A stretch of 64,000 nt of DNA from Pseudoalteromonas sp. GCY (GTDB taxonomy: Bacteria > Pseudomonadota > Gammaproteobacteria > Enterobacterales > Alteromonadaceae), in contig NZ_CP068023.1 of NCBI RefSeq assembly GCF_016695175.1, positions 2,433,501 to 2,497,500 of the forward strand, in the 5' to 3' direction. Below the pieces are notes generated by a model, which ran no database searches, was not told where the DNA came from, and saw only the letters and a list, made by a program, of their open reading frames with translations. Of the stretch, positions 19,201 to 29,272 are shown in pieces. The position numbers and the translations under genes were made by a program. Each line of letters starts with the position of its first letter. Positions within the stretch are counted from its first letter, which is position 1.

Positions 19201-20450
19201 GTACATTAACTCAGCGCAATTGGTGGACAGGATTTTCCGGGTTTTGGCTGCGAGAGTGCGGCTCAGCAAATTTTTTCATTCCAGGGGCCTTAGCGTCTAT
19301 CGCTTCACCGTTGTTAACCTTGATAGAAGATCAAAATATACAAACATTTAGTTTGGTCTTTTCAATCAGCGCTTTATGGATGGCTTTTTGTTGGCAGTTA
19401 GTGAAGTTGCAAGCACAGGAAAGCGCATTACTGTTCCCTGCAATTAAACAGCACATATACTTGCAAGGTACGGTAATTCTGATCATTGGCTACCTACTCA
19501 ATGCCCTTGCACTTCTCAACCGCCCCGCACCTGAAGTTGCCTATGCCATGTTATTTGCAACGAGTTTTGGCGGTAGCTTCTTTTTACTATGTATTCGAAA
19601 TAGTGTGTATTTCAGACATAATAGTTACGTTTTTATGCTCGCACTCGTGCTCGCTATGTTTTTTGGCGATACCCCACAAATTTTAGCACTGCTTGCCGTT
19701 CCCCTTATGGTAATGGGAACATACCTGTTAGTGACACGGACCCATCACTGCCAATGGCATCATTTGGCATATCAAACCTACATAAATAATATTCAAACAG
19801 GGTGGCTCCCAAGCAATACCTTCGCACCAGACTTCCTCACTCAGGGGTTTAGACAATTTTTTATGCCAATGAGCTATTTTGCGGGTAATCTGTTGATACA
19901 AACCTGTCAGATATTGCTTGTCTCTGGGCTATTAGCGATTGTGGCAAGTGGTTTTTTTGGTGTCACACTCCATTTTGTTATCGGCTTTACCGATATGCTT
20001 GTTCTGATGGTCGCTATTTTTGTCTGTTGGTCCAAACTACAAACGAAAATGACATGGGATCAACTATACCTACTCCCCATCTATTCAAGCCTTAAAGCGA
20101 TAAAGCAGGCTTACCACGCCTCTGCGGTTAAACTTGGGTTTTGCTTAGCCTTGTTTCAACTTTTAGTATTGCTAGCTTGTAGCTTCTTTTCCACATTCGA
20201 GACTGTGGCTTTCTACTTAGTGATATTTACAGGCTCTGTAGCGGGGTTTGTTCTTTGCGTAGCGCTAGGAAGCATGATTAAAAGCGCCCTTGCGTTGTCG
20301 CTTTCATGCATGTTCGTAGTTATTTTGCATAGTGCGTTTAAATCTTACCTGTTAAATCACGAACAATCAGCAGCCACCCTATATCTATTATTAGGTTACG
20401 TTGTGATAGCTACTTCACTGCTTTTTTATAGTAATAAGCAGTTTGATTAA
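19197..20450 (+). CDS. ABC transporter membrane subunit, poorly conserved family
   Basis: 417-residue integral membrane protein with about 10-12 hydrophobic segments and few long loops. It matches no family I can name. Its start overlaps the ATPase stop by 4 bases (ATGA), making it the likely permease of this system. Similar proteins accompany YtrA-type regulators in Alteromonadales. A terminator follows about 80 bases after the stop. Confidence 0.75.
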   Translation: MSTLTQRNWWTGFSGFWLRECGSANFFIPGALASIASPLLTLIEDQNIQTFSLVFSISALWMAFCWQLVKLQAQESALLFPAIKQHIYLQGTVILIIGYLLNALALLNRPAPEVAYAMLFATSFGGSFFLLCIRNSVYFRHNSYVFMLALVLAMFFGDTPQILALLAVPLMVMGTYLLVTRTHHCQWHHLAYQTYINNIQTGWLPSNTFAPDFLTQGFRQFFMPMSYFAGNLLIQTCQILLVSGLLAIVASGFFGVTLHFVIGFTDMLVLMVAIFVCWSKLQTKMTWDQLYLLPIYSSLKAIKQAYHASAVKLGFCLALFQLLVLLACSFFSTFETVAFYLVIFTGSVAGFVLCVALGSMIKSALALSLSCMFVVILHSAFKSYLLNHEQSAATLYLLLGYVVIATSLLFYSNKQFD

Positions 20451-20533
20451 GAAGTGCTCGGATCCGAGATGTCGTTAGTAGAGCCGTGACGCTAGCGCTT
20501 GAACCATCAGAGACCGTGCTGGTAAGAATAAAG

Positions 20534-20569
20534 GAGTGATAGTGAGCATAAGTCGATTATCACTCTTTT
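20534..20569 (+). terminator. Terminator after GntR-ABC operon
   Basis: Eight-bp stem, GAGTGATA (20534-20541) with TATCACTC (20558-20565), a 16-base loop, then four T. The large loop makes it less certain, but the position fits the end of the operon. Confidence 0.6.
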
Positions 20570-20582
20570 AAAACAGCTATAT

Positions 20583-21143
20583 TTAATGGGAGTGGGTTCG
20601 ACTATTAATAAAATCGGTGACCGAAAACAACACCCCAGAGATCACGAAAGTAATGTGTATGCCTACTTTCCAAGCAAGCTGTTCACTGGTTAAATCTTGA
20701 GAATGAATAAAGACCTTGAGCAACTCTACGGCAGATATCGCCACGATGGCGCTGATCAGCTTGATTTTAAGCCCTGAGAAGCCAACTTTCCCCATCCAAG
20801 TCGGTTTGTCTTCTTGTGGTTCGACATTAAGCTTAGAAACAAAATTCTCGTAGCCACTAAAAATAATGATGATCAACAACCCGGCCAGTAAAGCCGTATC
20901 AACCAATGTTAAGATACCAATGAGTAACTCTTGATTTGTCGCTGTAAGCGCACTGATGGTCATCACATAAAGCTGTTTAAAGAACTTAAGTAACAGCAAC
21001 ACAATCGCGAGTAGTAGGCCAACAAAGAACGGCGCTAACAGCCATCGTCCTTTAAATAAGGTTCTTTCTAAGAGATGTTCATAACGATTAAATTGCTCAT
21101 TCTCGGACTTTGTTTCTTGCTCCATGTTTTTGATTTTCACCAT
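20583..21143 (-). CDS. YqhA/UPF0114 family membrane protein
   Basis: 186-residue inner-membrane protein. After a polar N-terminus it has ERTLFKGRWLLAPFFVGL, the hallmark of UPF0114 (YqhA), then three more helices at about 70-97, 128-150 and 155-180. The biochemical function is unknown. Two starts are possible: ATG 21143 (used here) or an ATG six codons further in. Neither has a strong ribosome site. It appears monocistronic and faces away from the small secreted gene at 21317. Confidence 0.85.
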   Translation of the reverse strand: MVKIKNMEQETKSENEQFNRYEHLLERTLFKGRWLLAPFFVGLLLAIVLLLLKFFKQLYVMTISALTATNQELLIGILTLVDTALLAGLLIIIIFSGYENFVSKLNVEPQEDKPTWMGKVGFSGLKIKLISAIVAISAVELLKVFIHSQDLTSEQLAWKVGIHITFVISGVLFSVTDFINSRTHSH

Positions 21144-21316
21144 CTTTAGTAAGTTTGACTGAACCTATAAATGTAGCATCAACGCTTATATTTCTCACCA
21201 TTTATTAATGTAAATTTGAATCAATTTTCTGCTCTTAAAGAGAAAATTAATTCGTTTTCCTTATTTTAAATTTTGCTTTAAAACATGCTTGTTCTTTCAA
21301 CTAATAGGTAACACGA

Positions 21317-21559
21317 ATGAAAACCTTAGTTTCATCATTAATCGCTCTATCTCTTTTTGCTTGTGTACAAGTACAAGCCGATGAAGAGTTACCAGTAGCG
21401 CCTGCAGATTTGGTTCAAGAGTTAACTCAAATGTGCCTTGATTGGGCAAAAGATGATGATGTACAAGCATCTGAGATGAAAAAATATGTTTTGAATTGCG
21501 TTAACGACGAGCTAGAAGCAACTGGCTATCAAAAAGTCAAAGACGTAAACATTAAATAA
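21317..21559 (+). CDS. Small secreted protein with a cysteine pair
   Basis: Eighty-residue product with a clear signal peptide (about 1-21, ending VQA) and an acidic mature part of about 59 residues. Two cysteines in the mature part, at 40 and 60, could form a disulfide. An AATAGGTAAC ribosome-site-like stretch lies shortly before the ATG, and a strong terminator follows. I do not recognise the family; similar small periplasmic proteins are common in Pseudoalteromonas. Predicted to be real from signal peptide, spacing and terminator. Confidence 0.7.
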   Translation: MKTLVSSLIALSLFACVQVQADEELPVAPADLVQELTQMCLDWAKDDDVQASEMKKYVLNCVNDELEATGYQKVKDVNIK

Positions 21560-21596
21560 TACCAGTTCGCTTAATTAAGTGATGGCATTCATGATG

Positions 21597-21634
21597 AAAA
21601 GGCCGCTCAATACGTTGAGCGGCCTTTTGTTTTT
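21597..21634. terminator. Bidirectional terminator between small secreted gene and topA
   Basis: Fourteen-bp perfect stem, AAAAGGCCGCTCAA (21597-21610) with TTGAGCGGCCTTTT (21615-21628), and a four-base loop. T-rich tails on both strands suit convergent genes. Confidence 0.92.
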
Positions 21635-21696
21635 AATAACATTTTGGACAAAATATCCATTGCATCCGAAGACGCTTATCGATGTTTAGCTAGCTG

Positions 21697-24342
21697 TTAA
21701 GCTTTCTTTTTCTTGGTAGTTTTCTCTTCTTCTACCCATTTACCATTGCTATACGTCGCTTTCCAACCCGTCGCTTTACCATCCACTTCTGTCATCACAT
21801 ATTGTGTCTTGGTTTTTCTAGAGTAGCGAACAATCGCAGGATTACCATCCGAGTCTTGCTCAGGCGCATCAGCCAAATAATAGAATTTAGGTGAAATTCT
21901 ATCTCTAAAGCGTTTTAGCTCCGATACTTTAGGAGCACGCGTTTCACGTGACTTAGGGAATGTGTGCGCCGCTAAGAAAATACCTGAAGCGCCATCTCGA
22001 AGCACAAAATGCGCGTCCGATTTTTCGCATTCTAGTTCCGGTAGCGGAACTGGATCTTCTTTCGGTGGTGCAGCTTCACCGTTTTTCAATAGCTTACGTG
22101 TATTTTTACAGTCTTCATTTGTACAACCAAAATACTTACCAAAACGGCCAGATTTAAGCTGCATATCCGAACCACACTTGTCACACTCAATCAGTGGTCC
22201 ATCGTATCCTTTGATCTTAAATGCACCTGTCTCAATAACATAGCCCTTGCACGCGGGGTTATTACCACATACATGGAGCTTTTTCGTTTCATCAATAAGG
22301 TATGAGTCCATTGCCGTTTCGCAAATTGGACAACGTTTCATATGACGAAGTGATTCAGCTTCCGCCTCTTCATCCGCATCCGCGGCAACCGCTTCATCAC
22401 CAGACACCAAATTAATTGTGGTGGTACAACGTTCTTTTGGCGGCAAGTTATAGCCTGTACAGCCAAGGAATACTCCAGTAGAAGCAGTACGAATACCCAT
22501 TTTGCGTGAACATGTGGGACAATCTATGTCTGTTTCGACCATCACATTTTGTCGCATACCGCCTTCACTTTCATCGCCAGCTGCAATTTCTAGCTGGTTA
22601 GAAAAGTCGGCGTAAAACTTATCAAGTACCTGCGTCCATAAACGTTCGCCCTCTGCGATATCATCAAGGCGACCTTCCATTTTTGCGGTAAAGTCAAAGT
22701 CCATTAAATCGTTGAAATTCTCAACGAGTCTGTCAGTTACGATCTCGCCCATTTTTTCAGCGTAAAAACGGCGGTTTTCAACTCGAACATAACCACGGTC
22801 CTGAATCGTCGAAATGATAGCAGCATAGGTAGATGGACGACCAATACCACGCTTTTCTAATTCCTTAACTAAGCTTGCTTCGCTGAAACGTGCTGGTGGT
22901 TTAGTAAAGTGCTGCTTAGGATCAATCGCAATAAGATCAAGCTTGTCGCCAACTGAAACACTTGGAAGCGCCTGCTCCTCTTCATTTTTCTTACGAACAG
23001 CCGGCTGTACACGTGTCCAACCATCAAAACGTAGCACGCGACCTTTCGCTTTTAACGTGTAATCTTCCGCGGCGACGGTCAGCGTCGTTAGGTCATACTC
23101 TGCGGGCATCATCTGACACGCCACAAACTGACGCCAAATAAGCTCATAGAGCTTCTTAGCATCTGCCTCTATGCCGTCTAAACGACCTGATAAGATCGTC
23201 ACATCAGAAGGACGAATTGCTTCGTGCGCTTCTTGTGCGTTGCCTTTTGCGGAATAACGCAGTGGTGCTTCTGGAAGATACTTACTGCCAAATTCACTAT
23301 CGATATAGCCACGACACATTTCTAACGCGTCATTTGATAAGTTCGTCGAGTCCGTACGCATATAGGTGATGTAACCCGCTTCGTATAGACGCTGCGCTAA
23401 CATCATGGTTTTCTTTACGCCATAGCCTAAACGAGTACTTGCCGCTTGCTGCATTGTCGAGGTAATAAATGGCGCACTTGGCTTACTCTTGCTTGGCTTT
23501 TCTTCAACCTTGACCACTTCGTAAGCACTGTTTTCAAGCACTTGTACGGCAGTATCAGCCTGCGCTTTATTTACTGGCTTAAATGCTTCGCCTTTAAACT
23601 TAGTAACCGCTAGGCGAATATCATCTTTTGTTGCTTTAACATCGGCGTGAATATCCCAAAACTCTTCTGGAATAAACGCTTTAATCTCACGCTCTCGCTC
23701 AACAAGTAATCTCACAGCAACAGATTGTACGCGACCTGCCGATAACCCTCTTGCTACTTTTTGCCAAAGCAGCGGGGACACCATAAAGCCAACAACACGG
23801 TCAAGGAATCGTCTTGCCTGCTGCGCATATACCATGTCGGTGTTAAGGTCACCAGGCGCTTCAAACGCTTGGGTTATCGCGTTTTTGGTGATCTCGTTAA
23901 AGACTACACGCTTATATTTGCTCTCATCGCCACCGATAATCTGCTCAAGGTGCCAAGCAATGGCTTCCCCTTCTCTATCCAAATCGGTTGCGAGATAGAT
24001 ATGGTCAGCATCCTCAGCAAGTTTCTGTAGTTCTTGAACTACTTTTTCTTTACCCGGCAAAATTTCGTAATGCGGTTCCCAACCCTTCTCAGGATCAATC
24101 CCCATCCTCGCAACTAAATTTGCATAATCTTTTTGCTTTTTATATTGCGCTTTTTCTTCAGGTGACATTTTACGTACTTCAGCTGGCGACTTAGTTGCCA
24201 AGCCTTTCGTTTTACCTGCCCCTGAGGTAGGAAGATCTCGAACATGACCTACACTGGATTTAACAATGTAATCCTTGCCGAGGTATTTATTGATTGTTTT
24301 TGCCTTCGCGGGAGACTCTACAATTACTAGCGATTTGCCCAT
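21697..24342 (-). CDS. topA: DNA topoisomerase I
   Basis: Type IA topoisomerase that relaxes negative supercoils. The 881-residue protein has the Toprim domain with E9 and DLDREGEA (120-127). The catalytic tyrosine is Y327 in ITYMRTDS. The C-terminal part has three zinc-ribbon cysteine sets (CPTC/C/C near 600, CPIC/CGNNPAC near 670, CDKCG/C/C near 715) and a lysine-rich tail. Length and domain order match E. coli TopA (865 residues). It is transcribed alone; the upstream stretch 24343-24593 contains its promoter and the terminator of the next gene. Confidence 0.97.
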   Translation of the reverse strand: MGKSLVIVESPAKAKTINKYLGKDYIVKSSVGHVRDLPTSGAGKTKGLATKSPAEVRKMSPEEKAQYKKQKDYANLVARMGIDPEKGWEPHYEILPGKEKVVQELQKLAEDADHIYLATDLDREGEAIAWHLEQIIGGDESKYKRVVFNEITKNAITQAFEAPGDLNTDMVYAQQARRFLDRVVGFMVSPLLWQKVARGLSAGRVQSVAVRLLVEREREIKAFIPEEFWDIHADVKATKDDIRLAVTKFKGEAFKPVNKAQADTAVQVLENSAYEVVKVEEKPSKSKPSAPFITSTMQQAASTRLGYGVKKTMMLAQRLYEAGYITYMRTDSTNLSNDALEMCRGYIDSEFGSKYLPEAPLRYSAKGNAQEAHEAIRPSDVTILSGRLDGIEADAKKLYELIWRQFVACQMMPAEYDLTTLTVAAEDYTLKAKGRVLRFDGWTRVQPAVRKKNEEEQALPSVSVGDKLDLIAIDPKQHFTKPPARFSEASLVKELEKRGIGRPSTYAAIISTIQDRGYVRVENRRFYAEKMGEIVTDRLVENFNDLMDFDFTAKMEGRLDDIAEGERLWTQVLDKFYADFSNQLEIAAGDESEGGMRQNVMVETDIDCPTCSRKMGIRTASTGVFLGCTGYNLPPKERCTTTINLVSGDEAVAADADEEAEAESLRHMKRCPICETAMDSYLIDETKKLHVCGNNPACKGYVIETGAFKIKGYDGPLIECDKCGSDMQLKSGRFGKYFGCTNEDCKNTRKLLKNGEAAPPKEDPVPLPELECEKSDAHFVLRDGASGIFLAAHTFPKSRETRAPKVSELKRFRDRISPKFYYLADAPEQDSDGNPAIVRYSRKTKTQYVMTEVDGKATGWKATYSNGKWVEEEKTTKKKKA

Positions 24343-24552
24343 AGCTGCCTATTTTTGACCGATTCTGTCTGATGTTTGCCCTTACTTGGGCGTTAAATTA
24401 TTTATAGGTATATCTACAAACACCTATTGTTACAAGCTAAAAATACTAACTTTTCCCTGATCACCGAATTATTATCCAATTTATGTACAATATTCAGCCA
24501 ATTTAGGGACGCATTCATATATATAAGGTTAAGGCACGGGAATATAAAGGAA

Positions 24553-24587
24553 TAGAAACAAAAATGCCAACCCGAAAGTTGGCATTT
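24553..24587 (-). terminator. Terminator of the Big-1 lipoprotein gene
   Basis: Ten-bp stem, AAATGCCAAC (24562-24571) with GTTGGCATTT (24578-24587), and loop CCGAAA. On the minus strand a TTTTGTTT tail follows, ending the gene whose stop is at 24594. Confidence 0.85.
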
Positions 24588-24593
24588 GTTGAA

Positions 24594-27587
24594 TTATCCA
24601 GCGTCTGTAACGCTTATTCCGATTGATTGTGTCTTTCGTTCGTCATCATCATCTCCCAAAGCTGGGAAAGTAAATTTGATCCCTAATACGCCAGAAAGTT
24701 TGTTGTTTGGCTCAGCTTCCCTCGCCAAAGTAACGTTGAAGAAGTTTGGCTTATCACTTGTGTAGTTCCCTAAGGTGCCAGACACACTTCCACTGGTCAA
24801 CTCACCGTTATTTGTTGAAATCTCGACTTCTGTACCTGCAGGAAGCGGATTACCAAACTCATCAGTGAAATAAATTGTAATAGGAATAGCTGACGGGCTG
24901 CCTGCCGCCGTGAAATCTACACTGGCGAGATCGCACACACCGTCTACGCCAGATGGTTCAAGCACTAGGCCATTTCCACTTGGACACGCATTAGAACCAG
25001 CAAGCGAAGCCGGCACTGTAAACCGCACAAAAGCATTATCTCCAGACATTATCAATTCAAATTGTCTGTATACATTAACTAGCTCTTTAGTACATTCTCC
25101 TGCGGCTTCGGCGGCTTCTGAACAAAGCAAACCATTATATTTGCCGTCCCCTTCATAAATATTGTTGCCATCGATATCAAAATCAAAGCGACCATTATTA
25201 TTGCTATCCACCCACCAGTCGTCATGACCGCCATTTACAGTTCCCGTTGGAGAACAAGGTCCAGTGTTTGCGGCAGAATCACAATTCTCTTTGTCAAAAC
25301 GACCGTTTTCATTGGTATCTAGGAATGCTTCTGTAAGGTCAAACTCTTGGCGATATTCGCCAATGTCGAACCGACCATTACGGCGCTCTACTCCACCGCT
25401 TGATTGCTCATCTCTGAAGTTTTCTTGGCCTTTAACAAAAGCCAACACACTTACACGCCCACCCATAACAATTCGTCTAAGTGCAGTTGTAGCGCCATCG
25501 TTCGACGAAGCGTCTTTTTGTCTTAGCATGCCATTAATACATGGTGCAGCATTACCAAAATATGGGTCACAGTTCCAATTAGCTGAGCTTTGCTTTTGAG
25601 TATTTGATAATGTAGCTGCTAGTCTAGGTGCTACCGCTTCAAAGGTATTCACATTACCGTCTATATCACCAATGCGGTTACCCCAACGATATTCATAGAA
25701 AGGTCTATCTCCTTGGCTACGCCACACCACAGTACAAGCAGCATTATTCGTTCTACAATCGTAAGTGTCCTCAGACTCAGTACTACCAATAGCACCGGCT
25801 TCAGCAATCACAGTTGCAGCAACGCCATCAGCATTAAACTGATTGAATTGATCACCAAAGAACAAGGTAATATTTGTTGTTACCCCATTATAATTAAGCG
25901 AGTTGGTATTGAATGTAACAGGGGAAGCGTCAAAGGTATCCTGATCGGTGACACCTGAGCTTAAAATTAATCCTGACGATACACCAAATATCTGCTCACT
26001 TAATGGGATAGTATGCATAACACCTGCGGGACAGCGGGCATCGTCGTTTGATGCATCTGCATCATTACATGCTTTGGCGATATCCGTCCAACAGGTAATC
26101 GCATCACCTTCAGGTAAATTCACGTAAGATTCTTCTGGGATATAACACGCACTGACAACGAGCGGACCTGGCACAATACCAGACTTAACCGTTGTTCTTA
26201 CAATACCATTTGCATTGGTGTTTCCGGTAATTTGCGTCAGCGATGCAAGACCTTGCTCATCTGACAATCTAAAGTCGACTCGCGCTCGTGGAATTGCAAG
26301 GTTATCTTCATCTACCAGTTTAAAGCTCACAACAGATTGGGTTGGTAAGCCGCCTTCACCAGGGGGTAAAGCAATAAACTGATTAAACCCATCTTCCTCA
26401 GGTAAAAACTGTACCGCTTGTGCAAGCGCGCTATCCACTTCAATAATCGTTTCTTGATTTATTGGAGAGCTGCCGTTTTGGATAGTAACAGAAATTCTAT
26501 CTTCGCCTTGGCAACCTTTAGCACGGTATGTAGAACGGGCGATACCATTTGAGGTATTTACCGTTTCATCTAATTCTGCAAGCGCAGGGGTTGCTGCGGA
26601 ACAAGCTGAGCTAAATGCAACTTCAACAGCGCTATTGATTAATGCCCCATTCTGATCCTTTAGCGTCACAGTAATAACCGTACTCCCACCTGCGGAAAGC
26701 TTTTGTTGGACACCATTACCATCAACCAAACCGTTGTCAATCGTAACATTCAACTGAGCAACACCAACATTAAAATTGATAGTCTGAGTGACATCGACAT
26801 AATCTGGAGAGTTTACGGTAATAGTACCTGCGCCACCTTGGTTACCAGGCTGAAACTTTAGGATTGCAATACCAAAAGAATCCGTTAACGCGGTGCCTGT
26901 CGATGGTAAAATAGCCCCTAAAGTAGTCTCAGCGCTAATTAACGCGTTGGCAATGGCATCACCAGTTTGGCTAGATGTCATTTTGATGAATACATCAGCC
27001 GTCTCGTTTGATGATACTTGATTGACGCGAGTACACCCAGCAGCGATCGGATCTATCATTGCCTGATCTCGGCTATCATCCCAACCTGGAGGGCATTTAC
27101 TTAATAACATGACCTCAAGTTTTGCTGACGCGGTTACATTACCGTCATCACCACCACCTTGAGAGGTAAAATCAAAAGATCTCGTCGCAGTATTATCACC
27201 CTGAGTGTAAGTCGCCGTAATACGTCCAGCACCTACAGTAGCCGTTACTTTTAAAGTAATTGACGCCTTACCCTCAGTATTTGTAAGCACAGACCCTGAG
27301 CTGGGTTCCATGGTTGCAAATTCGTCGCTCTCAAAAACGACTCGACTATTTGCCAGAGGGCTACCATCTTTTGTTAACGTGGCAGTGATTACTAGAGGAG
27401 ATGAAGATGAAAGTGTATTCGTTGAATTACCACTAGTATCCGCTCCAGCAAGCGTAATGGCATAAGTACCATCGCTACCATCATCACCATTACCATTATC
27501 TGTATCTTTTTGGATACTGCCGCCGCCACCGCACGCGGTCAGTAAGAATGCTAGCATCAGCATGCTAAAATAGCGCATCAAGGGCAT
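24594..27587 (-). CDS. Large surface lipoprotein with Ig-like (Big-1) domains
   Basis: 997-residue lipoprotein. A signal peptide ends in the lipobox LTAC (C19), followed by a Gly-rich and then Asp/Gly/Asn-rich linker. Several bacterial Ig-like Big-1 domains follow (about 40-140, 200-275, 280-385, 400-480 and 900-990), recognisable by repeated SxVxFxxxxG and TDxxGxAxxxxx patterns. Residues about 715-790 hold acidic DTNENGRFD, DSNNNGRFDFDID and EGDGKYNG loops that resemble Ca2+-binding EF-hand or dockerin repeats. Cysteine-rich inserts (such as CNDADASNDDARC) suggest disulfides. Similar to intimin/invasin-like repeats, but no barrel domain is present. Probably an adhesin or matrix protein; partner unknown. 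Confidence 0.85.
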   Translation of the reverse strand: MPLMRYFSMLMLAFLLTACGGGGSIQKDTDNGNGDDGSDGTYAITLAGADTSGNSTNTLSSSSPLVITATLTKDGSPLANSRVVFESDEFATMEPSSGSVLTNTEGKASITLKVTATVGAGRITATYTQGDNTATRSFDFTSQGGGDDGNVTASAKLEVMLLSKCPPGWDDSRDQAMIDPIAAGCTRVNQVSSNETADVFIKMTSSQTGDAIANALISAETTLGAILPSTGTALTDSFGIAILKFQPGNQGGAGTITVNSPDYVDVTQTINFNVGVAQLNVTIDNGLVDGNGVQQKLSAGGSTVITVTLKDQNGALINSAVEVAFSSACSAATPALAELDETVNTSNGIARSTYRAKGCQGEDRISVTIQNGSSPINQETIIEVDSALAQAVQFLPEEDGFNQFIALPPGEGGLPTQSVVSFKLVDEDNLAIPRARVDFRLSDEQGLASLTQITGNTNANGIVRTTVKSGIVPGPLVVSACYIPEESYVNLPEGDAITCWTDIAKACNDADASNDDARCPAGVMHTIPLSEQIFGVSSGLILSSGVTDQDTFDASPVTFNTNSLNYNGVTTNITLFFGDQFNQFNADGVAATVIAEAGAIGSTESEDTYDCRTNNAACTVVWRSQGDRPFYEYRWGNRIGDIDGNVNTFEAVAPRLAATLSNTQKQSSANWNCDPYFGNAAPCINGMLRQKDASSNDGATTALRRIVMGGRVSVLAFVKGQENFRDEQSSGGVERRNGRFDIGEYRQEFDLTEAFLDTNENGRFDKENCDSAANTGPCSPTGTVNGGHDDWWVDSNNNGRFDFDIDGNNIYEGDGKYNGLLCSEAAEAAGECTKELVNVYRQFELIMSGDNAFVRFTVPASLAGSNACPSGNGLVLEPSGVDGVCDLASVDFTAAGSPSAIPITIYFTDEFGNPLPAGTEVEISTNNGELTSGSVSGTLGNYTSDKPNFFNVTLAREAEPNNKLSGVLGIKFTFPALGDDDDERKTQSIGISVTDAG

Positions 27588-27758
27588 TCACCTATCTCCC
27601 TAGCTAAGTTAATTTTATTATTGTTCAATAGTAACTCAATTTTAGCGATAAAATCACAATTTTTTATTAGATTAGGTAGATTTTCTGTCGTGAAATGCTG
27701 TTCATCTGCGCCAAGCCTGTTAAGCTTTAGCAGTTTTAAGATACATAGTGTTAGGACA

Positions 27759-29093
27759 ATGTCAGAAAATCAAAAAATGGGCCTAACGGCGCGAATTATG
27801 ATAGGCATGGTGTTGGGTGTTGTATTAGGCCTCACTCTTCAAGCCATCCTAGGTAAGAATAAAGAAATACTTATTCCTTTAGGTCTCTTTGACCTCCCCA
27901 TTAAAGGTTTTTTCGTTGACGGTTTATTCCACATAGGTGGGCAAATCTTCATTGCAAGCTTAAAAATGCTTGTTGTTCCTTTAGTGTTTATTTCCCTAGT
28001 ATGTGGCACATGTAGCCTTAGTGACCCAAAGAAATTAGGCCGCTTGGGTGGTAAATCCATCGGCTTATACCTAATCACAACAGCAATCGCAATCACGGTA
28101 GCAATCACCCTCGCATTGCTCATTGCACCGGGCGGTGGCGTTGAAATTCCAAGCAGCGCGTCATTTGACGCAAAGCAAGCGCCGACACTTGTGCAAGTCA
28201 TAATCAACATGTTCCCGACCAACCCAATTGACGCGATGGCCAATGGCAACATGCTTCAAATCATCGTCTTTGCGCTACTATTTGGTATCGCTATGGCGCT
28301 CAGTGGAGATGCCGGTGCTCGCCTAGCAGCCGTATTTGAAGATCTAAATACAGTAGTGCTTAAGCTAGTGACTTTATTGATGAATGTCGCCCCATATGGC
28401 GTATTTTGTTTGATGGCTAAGTTGTTTACAACCATCGATATGGGGTTAATCGCCGAGCTCGGCAAATACTTTATGGTGGTACTGGCAGCTCTGCTAATTC
28501 ATGCATTTATTAACTATTCAATCTTATTTAAACTGTTAACGGGTTTGAGTCCAATCATCTTCCTGAAGAAGATGAAAGACGCGTGCATGTTTGCCTTTAG
28601 TACTTCAAGTTCTAGTGCAACTATGCCTGTAACACTGGAGACTGCTACTAAGAAGCTAGGTGCACACAACTCGGTTGCTTCTTTCACCATCCCTCTGGGT
28701 GCAACCATTAATATGGATGGCACAGCTATCATGCAAGGTGTTGCAACGGTCTTCATCGCTCAGGTATTTGCCGTAGACCTCACCATCAATGACTATCTCA
28801 TGGTTATCTTGACCGCTACTCTTGCCTCAGTTGGTACGGCAGGTGTGCCTGGCGTTGGTTTGATCATGCTTGCAATGGTGCTTAACCAAGTTGGATTACC
28901 AGTTGAAGGTATCGCGCTTATCATTGGTGTGGACAGACTGCTAGATATGACAAGAACGGCGGTTAATATAACAGGTGACTGTATGGTTACTTGCGTTGTT
29001 GCTAAGTCTGAAAACGAATTTGATATTGATGTTTTCAACGACCCAGATGCAGCAAAAGAACTGGAAGAAACCACTTCGAAAAAAAATATCTAG
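27759..29093 (+). CDS. Dicarboxylate/amino acid:cation symporter (DAACS family)
   Basis: 444-residue Na+- or H+-coupled transporter for dicarboxylates or acidic amino acids (GltP/DctA/GltT fold). It shows FSTSSSSATMPVT (the serine-rich re-entrant loop HP1), NMDGTAI in TM7 (the NMDGT motif) and VGTAGVPGVGLI in HP2. A DRLLDMTRTAVNITGD segment carries the conserved TM8 Asp and Arg. The frame is open to a GTG-like start at 27621, but ATG 27759 (MSENQKMG) gives the family-typical N-terminus. A 26-base hairpin (29105-29130, one G-U) follows without a T run. Confidence 0.93.
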   Translation: MSENQKMGLTARIMIGMVLGVVLGLTLQAILGKNKEILIPLGLFDLPIKGFFVDGLFHIGGQIFIASLKMLVVPLVFISLVCGTCSLSDPKKLGRLGGKSIGLYLITTAIAITVAITLALLIAPGGGVEIPSSASFDAKQAPTLVQVIINMFPTNPIDAMANGNMLQIIVFALLFGIAMALSGDAGARLAAVFEDLNTVVLKLVTLLMNVAPYGVFCLMAKLFTTIDMGLIAELGKYFMVVLAALLIHAFINYSILFKLLTGLSPIIFLKKMKDACMFAFSTSSSSATMPVTLETATKKLGAHNSVASFTIPLGATINMDGTAIMQGVATVFIAQVFAVDLTINDYLMVILTATLASVGTAGVPGVGLIMLAMVLNQVGLPVEGIALIIGVDRLLDMTRTAVNITGDCMVTCVVAKSENEFDIDVFNDPDAAKELEETTSKKNI

Positions 29094-29272
29094 ATTAGCT
29101 ATTTAGCGCGGCAATCCTAATTGCTGCGCTGACTTCGTGTTACATAAATACTACGCCTCGCTTTACCTCAACACTAACTTTCCTCTGAGCCTTTATGCGA
29201 CACTTACTTGCATTTCACCTTACGCTAACTAACCTTGATGAACACATAGTTCAGATTAAAGGAAAATAATCT

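Noticed and set aside
29105..29130. Terminator after the dicarboxylate symporter gene
   Set aside because: An 11-bp stem with one G-U pair lacks a T run; mentioned only in the gene entry.
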